Below are positions 13,646 through 20,479 of a DNA stretch of 23,212 nt, one piece after another. The stretch is from a virus, in IMG/VR virus record IMGVR_UViG_3300044695_002071, positions 1-23,212 of that record. One strand, given 5' to 3'. The first letter of the stretch is position 1; every line of letters starts with the position of its first letter. Under the pieces are notes generated by a model that was not told the origin of the DNA, made no database searches, and saw only the letters and a list, made by a program, of their open reading frames with translations. The position numbers were made by a program, and so were the translations under genes.

Positions 13646-13785
13646 CCGTATACCATGTCTATAACCAATCAAACCGCTTGATTAGTACGCACCAAAGCCC
13701 CTCAGAGGCGCTCAAACAAGCCTTGATATACCAACACCAATATGGCTCACCCGCCTTTGTAGAAAGCGAGGTTATATGCTTATAG
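13642..13785 (+). CDS. 47-residue protein, unknown function
   Basis: AGAGGA precedes ATG 13642, and the start overlaps the previous stop. The product starts MTVYHVYNQSNRLISTHQSP, continues SEALKQALIYQHQYGSPAF and ends ESEVICL, a compact strand-helix-strand pattern like the preceding small protein. The two may be relatives by duplication, as both are strand-helix-strand miniproteins, but identity is not obvious by eye. Confidence 0.6.
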   Translation: MTVYHVYNQSNRLISTHQSPSEALKQALIYQHQYGSPAFVESEVICL

Positions 13786-13838
13786 CCGTCATTACGGTCG
13801 CGATTGTGGCAATACTTGTTCTAATCTTCGACCTCTAA
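13776..13838 (+). CDS. 20-residue hydrophobic peptide
   Basis: ATG 13776 has GAGG five bases upstream and overlaps the previous gene by 10 bases. The product is almost wholly hydrophobic (Val, Ile, Leu, Ala) with a closing FDL, long enough to span a membrane once. It is the last gene before the terminator. It is very short, so the chance that it is not translated is considerable. Confidence 0.45.
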   Translation: MLIAVITVAIVAILVLIFDL

Positions 13839-13841
13839 TAA

Positions 13842-13865
13842 AAAAGCCCCTTAATCGGGGCTTTT
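13842..13865. terminator. Bidirectional intrinsic terminator
   Basis: AAAAGCCCC and GGGGCTTTT form a 9-bp stem around TTAATC, with a U-run on each strand. It lies between the end of the plus-strand small-gene operon and the end of the convergent minus-strand primase operon, separating the two. Confidence 0.9.
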
Positions 13866-13868
13866 CTT

Positions 13869-16169
13869 TTACTTAACTAATACCATTTTGGGCGGTGGAT
13901 TTTCCTCCACCATGCGCCTTAGCTCTGACTTGCTTAAATCTGCCATCTCAGGGCAAGCGAATATATGCTTCTTAGTGTCAAAATCCCGCGACTTGATGCG
14001 CCCGCAGTCAATCCAACCCGCTTCCTTTAGCGCATGAAGTAACGCAGCCTGCGGTACTTTGACACCGCTTGGAGCTTGGCCCGCCAGGCGATCGCACAAA
14101 GAATGAAAGGGCGAACCGATCACACCTCGAGCAAACTCGCTCTTACGCTCCCTTAGCATATCGACTAGATAAGACTCAGCCATAGACATACCATGCTCAA
14201 CTAAGTTTGCTTTGAACTCCGTCCACATTGGCGGGGCAGATGGGTTGAACTGCAAAACATCACGATCACGCAAAAAGCGCGCGATCATACCGAACCCACC
14301 GCCTCTGTACCAATCCCAAATTTTCTTGGCTTGGCGCGAATCCATACGGGGCGCAGTTGACCAAACACAAAACCAACGTCGATCCTGACTAGCAAGCGAA
14401 ATAGGCACGGGGTCATTACTAAACGCTAATACAAACAGACGATTAGCCATATAGTACGGATGCAAGCCCTTACGGTTAATTGGCAACATTTCTGGCGGGG
14501 CCGCGATGATTGGTTTTAACTGGTTTGCAAGTTGCCGACGCGTGGCTGCGTCAGGCTCTTTAAGTTCGTTAATAATTAAAATTTCGGATTCTAACTGATA
14601 ACCCCATTGGCTATTCACGCTGTTATTGTCCATAATCCCGCGGTTTTTCAAATGATCGCCACAAACCGCCCAAATAAATGGCGCCCAAAACGTGTCTTTA
14701 CCACTTCCTTCATCACCCGCGTGTAGAATCGCGTGGTTGACCTTGATCTCAGGATGTTGCACCTTAAAAGCCATTACATCAAGAATATGATCTAACTCTG
14801 CCTGCTCAGGCACTAATTCTTGACAATGGTCAAGCCACATAGAAATGTCACCGTCACGCAAATTCTGAACGTCTGGGCGCGCGTCGCGCCACCGATTACC
14901 AAACAGGTCACCGTCGCGGGTAACGATCACATCCTCGCCCGCAGCGTAAGTAACACCAACCAAGGCTTTGGCGCCCATCGCTTGCCTATTCTCATCAAAG
15001 CAGATCGACGCCTCGACCTTACGGGCGGTGTGAATGGACTTGCAAGGAATATGACGGAACAGGGCGTTGAACGTCTGACGGCCAACCTCACGCCTGTCTT
15101 GCATATCAAAGTAGGACTCATCGTCTTGAATGTAAGCAAAGCGGTTATACCAGTCTGCCTTCTCAATCCGTCCAAGTTCTTTACGCTCAACCTCAGCGAT
15201 TAGCTCGGCTGCGGTGTCGCGGTAGACTTCGTTTGGGGTTAATTTTGACAGGGCAGCGGACATCTTTTCTGCGATCAACTCATCTCGCAAACCGTGATCG
15301 ACCGTTGGGCCACCGTTGTCGGCTACCCAATCCAAAAACATTTGCGAGCTAAAGTCCACGCAATGCCCATGCAAACAGCAATAACTACGATCTAAGGGTT
15401 TGTATCTACCTTCAATGTTGCCATCGGTATGTTCGCCGTTGTTGGGGCAGACCACACCCATCCAACCCTCGCCGTTGGGCGCGGACAGTACCAAGCCCTG
15501 CTTGTTAAGCCACGTCATTACCGAGTCTTTGCCCGTGTCAGCAAGGCGAATAGGATTGTTTTGTGCCGTGTCCGTTGGGTCAGGCACCACATCAAGGGCG
15601 GTGCAGATGTCAGCCAAAGTGTACTCACGCTCAGGGTGGAACTCAACTAGGACGGAGGCAAAGCTACCGCGCCCAGGCTTGAGATTGACTGAACCAGGCA
15701 GACGGAAGTTGCGAACGGCGTTGGTTGCGCCAGGATCGGTGTAGCCTGCCTTGGCAATCGCCTTGATAGCTGCGGTGAAATCGCCCTTCGATGGTTGCTC
15801 ACTAAACGCGTAGCCCCACTGGTACGAGCCTTCGGACGTTTCCATGATCCATGTAGGCGCCAAGGGCGGCTCTTTGGACTTGGTGCCGATGTCATCAAGC
15901 ATCATCACAAGGACGTATTCGCAGTTGGCTGCGGACGCTGATACCTTGCCATCGGCAAAGCGGTCAAGAATAAATGAGCCTGTATTGCCGTAGATTGCCC
16001 AGTCTTTCTTGAGCTTGGCCGTAGGCAAGAAAGCAGGCCACGTACACTTGATCGTGCCATCAGCATGGCTCTGCATCAGCCCGTTGCCGTCTAACTGTGG
16101 CTTTTGACGCACAATTAAAGCGGTTTCGCCCTCGGGGGCTAAGTTCGTGATATATTCTAAAAAGTTCAT
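13869..16169 (-). CDS. Primase-helicase (RepB-type primase plus DUF5906-like helicase)
   Basis: This 766-residue replication protein has two parts. Residues about 1-190 follow the RepB-like primase pattern, with the acidic pair D92-D93 in VLVMMLDDIGTK and RNFRLPGSVNLKPG (153-166) as likely catalytic elements. A possible zinc motif follows: CPNNGEH (241-247) and CCLHGHC (264-270). Residues about 430-720 form a superfamily 3-type helicase/ATPase with Walker A GDEGSGKDT (485-493), an IINELKE Walker B-like segment and an Asn/Arg sensor region near FVLAFSNDPVP. It would prime and unwind phage DNA. I use ATG 16169 (AAAGGAA upstream) over TTG 16172. Last gene of its leftward operon. Confidence 0.88.
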   Translation of the reverse strand: MNFLEYITNLAPEGETALIVRQKPQLDGNGLMQSHADGTIKCTWPAFLPTAKLKKDWAIYGNTGSFILDRFADGKVSASAANCEYVLVMMLDDIGTKSKEPPLAPTWIMETSEGSYQWGYAFSEQPSKGDFTAAIKAIAKAGYTDPGATNAVRNFRLPGSVNLKPGRGSFASVLVEFHPEREYTLADICTALDVVPDPTDTAQNNPIRLADTGKDSVMTWLNKQGLVLSAPNGEGWMGVVCPNNGEHTDGNIEGRYKPLDRSYCCLHGHCVDFSSQMFLDWVADNGGPTVDHGLRDELIAEKMSAALSKLTPNEVYRDTAAELIAEVERKELGRIEKADWYNRFAYIQDDESYFDMQDRREVGRQTFNALFRHIPCKSIHTARKVEASICFDENRQAMGAKALVGVTYAAGEDVIVTRDGDLFGNRWRDARPDVQNLRDGDISMWLDHCQELVPEQAELDHILDVMAFKVQHPEIKVNHAILHAGDEGSGKDTFWAPFIWAVCGDHLKNRGIMDNNSVNSQWGYQLESEILIINELKEPDAATRRQLANQLKPIIAAPPEMLPINRKGLHPYYMANRLFVLAFSNDPVPISLASQDRRWFCVWSTAPRMDSRQAKKIWDWYRGGGFGMIARFLRDRDVLQFNPSAPPMWTEFKANLVEHGMSMAESYLVDMLRERKSEFARGVIGSPFHSLCDRLAGQAPSGVKVPQAALLHALKEAGWIDCGRIKSRDFDTKKHIFACPEMADLSKSELRRMVEENPPPKMVLVK

Positions 16170-16192
16170 CAAATTCCTTTCGTGAGGGATAC

Positions 16193-16222
16193 CCCCCTAG
16201 CTCAACACTAGGGGGTTTTTTT
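16193..16222 (+). terminator. Hairpin with T-run between polymerase and primase genes
   Basis: CCCCCTAG (16193-16200) and CTAGGGGG (16208-16215) form an 8-bp stem with a 7-base loop, followed on the plus strand by seven Ts. As an intrinsic terminator it points rightward, against the genes around it, and would stop antisense transcription. For the leftward operon it is a hairpin without a U-run, possibly a processing or stability element between the two genes. Confidence 0.6.
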
Positions 16223-18191
16223 ATTTTCCGTACCGCTGCATTGTTGCTATGTCTACGCCCAAAGGGATGCCTTTTGCCCACTCAGGTGGGGTACACATTA
16301 TGCGCTCCATCTCAAGGGCTACTGCTTCGGGTCTATCTGTTTCGACCACAATTTCATCATGGACGTGTAATACCACATCATCCAATTCACGCAAAGAATG
16401 TCGAAGTAAATCATTGGCAACCGCTTGGGTAATGTTTTCACAGGCTAAACCTTTCCATAATCTTGCTCTAGGCCATTCTTTCGCATCGGCTGCGGGTTTC
16501 CATGCTGCCTTGGCATACGTGACGCCATCGGCATCTAACTTGGCAAACGGGTAACAGAGAACGCGCCCAGAAGGTAAAGAATACCAAAGATGCTGACCGT
16601 CGTACATATAGGTTACCCTACCCGCAGAGAACTCATGGTTTTTGTTCCGCATGGCACGGGTATACGCTGACTCAAGGTTCTGCCAGTACGGTACAGCCCA
16701 CGGGTTCGCAAGGCGCCACCCTGCCACCATGCGCTTGGCTTGGGGTTCGGGTAGCAAGATGCCGTAAGCTCTGCCCATCGCCGCAAACGCGCCCACACCA
16801 CCTGCAAAGCCACAAGCTAACTCTTGGACTTTGCCGATTTGCCGCTGTTCACCGTCAACGTCAGCGACAGGGACGTGGAAGGTTGCACTGGCGTTAACCC
16901 GATAGACGTCCTCTCCGCGTTCAAAAAGCGATAGCTTCTGAACGCCGGCGTCGGAATTGGAAAGCCAGGGGTTGACTCTTGCTTCGATTCCTGACCAGTC
17001 GGCAACGACGAGGGACTTTCCCACAGCGGGTACCAAAGCTGGCCTAAGCATCCCTTTGAGGACGTCGGTAACGCGGCGTCCAAAGGCAGGGACAATTGCG
17101 TGGCCTCTAACCATAGCTTGTCGAGTGGCATCAGGATCCTTAGCGCATTTGCGGGTAAAGTTGTGGACTTGGGCGCCGTAGCTGCTTGCTCTGCCTGTGG
17201 CAGACCCACCAGCGAACACAAACGCGCCACGTACTCGGTGATCTTCTTCATCGGCTAACTCCGTTAATCTCTTGAATTTCGCAACACTAGACGCCCATAG
17301 GTCGTCCGCACATTGGATAACATCTGCAACTTCCGCTGGTATTTCATCGGGGTTTTCTTCAGCAAGAATAAGTAGGTTAGCTCGAACTGTTTTGTCGATC
17401 GAATATTTTTTATCGCCATCTTTATACATTTCCATTAACTTTTTGGCCTCGTCACCGACCCGAGCCAAGACCCATTCTCTCATGCGGGGGCTGCGGACAG
17501 AGGTGATTTCACCCTCAGTAATCTCGGTAACGAGCGTCTGTATTTCGTCTAATTCCTCGCCTGCGTAGCGGATTGCCGCCTGCGCCAAGGGCTTGTCTAA
17601 CATCACGCCGCGGTCATTGATGCGCTCGTTGACGTGGTAATCAATCAATTCATCACGGGATAGCTGGCGCATAGCCTGTGAGATGGCGCGCATCGCCCGC
17701 ACGTCTTGCAGGGCGTAGTTAGCCATTTCTGCCATCAAGGTGGGGTCTGTACTAAATGTACCATCTGCCTTGGGGATGCACAACAAACGGATCAATTGCT
17801 TGCCTCGGTGGTCTTTTTTCATGCTACTGCTGGCAAAGCGTCCCACGTCCTCGAGCGAACCTGGCGCGCAGTTGGCACGGGCTTGCGCTGCCGTGCAGTA
17901 CCACTGCTCTAGCCAAGGTACAGGAACGCCGAAGTCAGGGCAAAGGACGAACTCGGTAATCAAACGGTCAAAGCCTGCGTTGTGCGCCCTGATTTGACCA
18001 CCTGCGTTAATATGCTTCACAATCGCTTGCGGGAACGGTAAGTCAGGCGTCCACAAGGACACCTCCTCATCATTGATGGCATACGCCATGCAGATGACTT
18101 CGGTGCTAGGGTCTTGCGCGTAGTTGTACCCGCCGCGACTAGGTAAGTCGCAACGGCTACGGGTTTCGTAATCAAGCCAAAGTATGTTCAT
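16221..18191 (-). CDS. Family A DNA polymerase with 3'-5' exonuclease
   Basis: This 656-residue polymerase belongs to the short phage family A type without a 5'-3' exonuclease. The N-terminal DEDD exonuclease shows D7-x-E9 (LWLDYETRS), HNAGFD near 70, and YALQD near 155. The polymerase part has a TGRASS template-binding motif near 330, motif A VVADWSGIEARV near 395, motif B RQIGKVQELACGF, and motif C HVHDE near 617. All catalytic Asp/Glu residues are present. In motif B the position equivalent to E. coli Tyr766 is Phe. It replicates the phage genome with the adjacent SSB-like and primase-helicase proteins. The start at 18191 has no clear Shine-Dalgarno site; the upstream gap holds a structured element. 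Confidence 0.93.
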   Translation of the reverse strand: MNILWLDYETRSRCDLPSRGGYNYAQDPSTEVICMAYAINDEEVSLWTPDLPFPQAIVKHINAGGQIRAHNAGFDRLITEFVLCPDFGVPVPWLEQWYCTAAQARANCAPGSLEDVGRFASSSMKKDHRGKQLIRLLCIPKADGTFSTDPTLMAEMANYALQDVRAMRAISQAMRQLSRDELIDYHVNERINDRGVMLDKPLAQAAIRYAGEELDEIQTLVTEITEGEITSVRSPRMREWVLARVGDEAKKLMEMYKDGDKKYSIDKTVRANLLILAEENPDEIPAEVADVIQCADDLWASSVAKFKRLTELADEEDHRVRGAFVFAGGSATGRASSYGAQVHNFTRKCAKDPDATRQAMVRGHAIVPAFGRRVTDVLKGMLRPALVPAVGKSLVVADWSGIEARVNPWLSNSDAGVQKLSLFERGEDVYRVNASATFHVPVADVDGEQRQIGKVQELACGFAGGVGAFAAMGRAYGILLPEPQAKRMVAGWRLANPWAVPYWQNLESAYTRAMRNKNHEFSAGRVTYMYDGQHLWYSLPSGRVLCYPFAKLDADGVTYAKAAWKPAADAKEWPRARLWKGLACENITQAVANDLLRHSLRELDDVVLHVHDEIVVETDRPEAVALEMERIMCTPPEWAKGIPLGVDIATMQRYGK

Positions 18192-18198
18192 AAATAGG

Positions 18199-18292
18199 TA
18201 AGGGTGTCGATTTGGTTGCTATTGCGCGTATGGTTGAAGGCAGAAAAAACCCACACTTGCAACATCCTCGAACGTCTGCCTAACCACCCTTA
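18199..18292 (-). ncRNA. Structured intergenic RNA element upstream of the polymerase gene
   Basis: The outer arms TAAGGGTG and CACCCTTA (8 bp, 18199-18206 and 18285-18292) enclose an inner stem of TGGTT-AGGCAGA with TCTGCCT-AACCA (12 pairs, 2-base bulge, 30-base loop). The outer and inner stems share bases 18285-18286 and so compete there. A GTTGC/GCAAC pairing offers an alternative fold. It fills nearly all of the 107-base gap between the SSB-like and polymerase genes in the direction of transcription. Candidate attenuator, cis-regulator or small RNA; the plus strand has eight Ts after the stem, so a rightward terminator is an alternative reading. Confidence 0.4.
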
Positions 18293-18298
18293 TTTTTT

Positions 18299-18967
18299 TT
18301 AACCGCGACGACGACGTGCTGGGGCTGTTTCGACTTTAGGCGCTTCATCATCAAACGCCGACTCTACTTCGGTGTTTGGTTCAGCTTGTACAGCGTCCCC
18401 GTCCATACCTACCCACTCAACTACTTTGAATACTGGGGTAAAAATACGGCCGTACGACTTGTGGGTGTAATGCTCTTTGCCTAGCTCAACGACGGGTACT
18501 GGCTTGGATTGGTCTTTGTCTACCTGAGTAGCAATCGCTACTGCTAAGGCTTGAACGCCCTTTTTACCACCCACAGACGTGGTGGTATAGCGCGCTTCCA
18601 TGCCTGCGTCAGCACCAGATAGGCACTTGATCGACATACCAACCTGCGTTTCCCAACCCTTTTTAGCACTAGGAGGCGCTGCTTCGAGTTCAGGCAATGG
18701 CTGACTGACGTTGACCATCTTCTCGGCTAACACTTCACCGTCGCCCCACGCAATGTAGCCGTGGACAAACGAGAAAGGGTTAACAGCCCAAGTCGAGTCG
18801 TCCTCGATCTCGGTTTGGTCTGCACCGAACACCCAATGACCTGTCTTGTCCATCTTAATGATGACGGTGCCAGCACCGCCAACATCGGCTTCGATGGTAC
18901 GCAAGGCTGTAGCCAATGACTTAACAGAAGGAAGGTTTGCACCTGAGAAAGTTGTGATATTTGACAT
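18299..18967 (-). CDS. Probable ssDNA-binding protein (by position)
   Basis: This 222-residue protein lies between a DUF2800 nuclease and a family A polymerase, the slot usually taken by a DUF2815 or other SSB. Its core is strand-rich (GTVIIKMDKTGHWVFGAD, FVHGYIAWGDGEVLAEKMVN, WETQVGMSIKCLSGADAG, YGRIFTPVFKVVEW), consistent with an OB-like barrel. The C-terminus is acidic (EVESAFDDEAPKVE) and ends in a run of Arg. It does not look like DUF2815 by eye, so it may be an unrelated replacement. Binding to ssDNA is inferred. The ATG at 18967 has AAGGA upstream, and the gene follows the nuclease by 11 bases. Confidence 0.6.
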   Translation of the reverse strand: MSNITTFSGANLPSVKSLATALRTIEADVGGAGTVIIKMDKTGHWVFGADQTEIEDDSTWAVNPFSFVHGYIAWGDGEVLAEKMVNVSQPLPELEAAPPSAKKGWETQVGMSIKCLSGADAGMEARYTTTSVGGKKGVQALAVAIATQVDKDQSKPVPVVELGKEHYTHKSYGRIFTPVFKVVEWVGMDGDAVQAEPNTEVESAFDDEAPKVETAPARRRRG

Positions 18968-18978
18968 TATTAAAGTCC

Positions 18979-20118
18979 TTATTGAATTTTAGAAAGGGCG
19001 GCGGTCAGTTGCTGCCCGATTTGTAATACCGCAGGTCTTGGATCAGAGTCCTCAACCAACGTACTGCCACTGCTTACTGCCACTACTTGATTGGCAGGCA
19101 ATTGCTTGCCGTGCTTTTTCAATACTTTTTCAGCCTGGGCTGGTGATATTACCTTACTTGTGAGCAGCTCACTCTCAGGAATACCCTCATTAAGCATCGC
19201 AACCAAGGCCTGATCGTCGTCAGCCCATTGGCGTGTAGCGCGCTTGGCAACTAACTTAAAGCCTGGCACGGGTTTGCCAGCCTCTAGGATCTGATGCGCT
19301 AGAGCGCGTACGTCGGTAACCCACTGCTCAAGCATATCAGCCTTCTTGAGATAGCCAGCGATCTGCTCTACGTTCAATACGTCAAGCTGGGCGTGTAGAC
19401 TGCGCTCGACCAAGCCTGTCATTTTGGGGCAGGTAGGCTTTGCAGCGCACCAACGGCAATGATCGCCTGTGTTTAGGGGCGCGTCAGGCATTTGGCTAAT
19501 CTTGACCGCCATCAAAAGCTCTTGCTCGAACTGCTTGATGCGCTTAGTAGTTGTAACCCAACGCTTTACACTTGGGGGTTGGACGATGATGCACTCGATT
19601 TCTTCACAATTATCAAAGACCCATTGAACTTCGGGGGTTCGCATAGCTGCGGCTGCGTAGAACATAAGCTGTTCGTTTTCTTCGGCGGCCACTGCCACTC
19701 CTGAACCAAATTTCCAATCCAAGATGAAAGCGCGTTTCCCAATACGACCAAGGAGATCGGTACTACCAAAAACACCAGGCAAATAATCACCAAAACCAAC
19801 GCGTGTTTCAGTCGCATATTCCATCTCCTTATTTGGGTCAATATCGTCTAAAGCGCGTAAGGCGGGGTATACCTTCTCGTCTATTAGCTCTTGGGTTAAC
19901 TTGATACCTTCGTATTCCATGCCAGCAAATGACTCAGGCGTTTGATTGGTGGTCAAGATCAGATCCATGACGTTATGTAAAAGGGTGCCTTCGTCAGCGT
20001 ATTTGCTTGAAGGTTTAGGTGGCATCTTGGCGCACAAGGCTACAGAGCCAGGGCAACTGATAACCCGCTTGGCTGTAGAGCCACCCACTACACGGGAATG
20101 TTGGACTACTTCGTTCAT
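18979..20118 (-). CDS. DUF2800 PD-(D/E)XK nuclease with iron-sulfur staple
   Basis: This 379-residue Cas4/RecB-like nuclease has EGTLLH with H48, then D121 (GSTDLLG), D134 and K136 (ILDWKFGSG) and the conserved ENEQL with a following Tyr (147-154), the standard exonuclease motif set. Cysteines at 22 or 29 plus 221, 224 and 230 (CRWCAAKPTC) match the four-cysteine 4Fe-4S staple of this group. It probably processes DNA ends during replication or recombination. It is the first gene of the leftward replication operon with an AAAGGAAAC Shine-Dalgarno site, diverging from the VRR-NUC gene. Confidence 0.88.
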   Translation of the reverse strand: MNEVVQHSRVVGGSTAKRVISCPGSVALCAKMPPKPSSKYADEGTLLHNVMDLILTTNQTPESFAGMEYEGIKLTQELIDEKVYPALRALDDIDPNKEMEYATETRVGFGDYLPGVFGSTDLLGRIGKRAFILDWKFGSGVAVAAEENEQLMFYAAAAMRTPEVQWVFDNCEEIECIIVQPPSVKRWVTTTKRIKQFEQELLMAVKISQMPDAPLNTGDHCRWCAAKPTCPKMTGLVERSLHAQLDVLNVEQIAGYLKKADMLEQWVTDVRALAHQILEAGKPVPGFKLVAKRATRQWADDDQALVAMLNEGIPESELLTSKVISPAQAEKVLKKHGKQLPANQVVAVSSGSTLVEDSDPRPAVLQIGQQLTAALSKIQ

Positions 20119-20147
20119 TTTGTTTCCTTTACTTTAGTTGACTGAGA

Positions 20148-20185
20148 TTAAACTTTACCACAGCTTTTAAACTTGTGCTAAACTT
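20148..20185. promoter_or_regulatory. Divergent promoter region with three TAAACTT repeats
   Basis: TTAAACTT at 20148 and 20167 and CTAAACTT at 20178 are three direct repeats between the divergent DUF2800 and VRR-NUC genes. On the plus strand, TTTACC (20154) and TAAACT (20179) could be -35 and -10 boxes with a 19-base spacer. The repeats overlap these boxes and may bind a regulator controlling both replication arms. Confidence 0.45.
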
Positions 20186-20191
20186 TTTTAC

Positions 20192-20479
20192 ATGAACTCA
20201 AAAATATCCGAAAAAGAAATTGAAAAATACTTTGTATGGGCTGTCCAAAACCTTGGCGGCGTAGCGTACAAGTTTAAGTCCCCCACCCAGCGCGGCGTAG
20301 CCGACCGCATCGCTTGCTTGCCAGGCGGCGTGACGTGGTTCGTGGAACTCAAGACCGAGGGCGGTACGCTGTCAGCCTTGCAGCAAGTCCATGCGCGCAA
20401 CCTCAAACAGCTCAATCAGAACTACGCTTGCTTGTGGTCGATTGACCACATTGACACATGGATGAAGGACAACCAATGA
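20192..20479 (+). CDS. VRR-NUC domain nuclease
   Basis: This 95-residue protein is a stand-alone VRR-NUC nuclease: YKFKSPTQRGVADRI places D38, and TWFVELKTEGG gives E52 and K54, followed by the Q64 of ALQQVH. These match the D...ExK active site of the family, which cuts branched DNA such as Holliday junctions or flaps. The gene opens the rightward replication arm and is often found beside a SNF2-type helicase in phages, as here. The start has no Shine-Dalgarno site and lies 7 bases past a candidate -10 box, so the transcript may be leaderless. It ends within the methyltransferase start (ATGA). Confidence 0.9.
   Translation: MNSKISEKEIEKYFVWAVQNLGGVAYKFKSPTQRGVADRIACLPGGVTWFVELKTEGGTLSALQQVHARNLKQLNQNYACLWSIDHIDTWMKDNQ

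Noticed and set aside
18262-18280. GTTCGAG T-loop-like motif suggesting a tRNA in the 18199-18292 element
   Set aside because: The flanking bases do not form a T-stem and no cloverleaf can be drawn; the stems found are of another shape.
20458-20478. Upstream methyltransferase start (MDEGQP extension)
   Set aside because: ATG 20476 has AAGGA at the right distance, overlaps the previous stop as elsewhere in this genome, and begins directly at the conserved first strand of the family.
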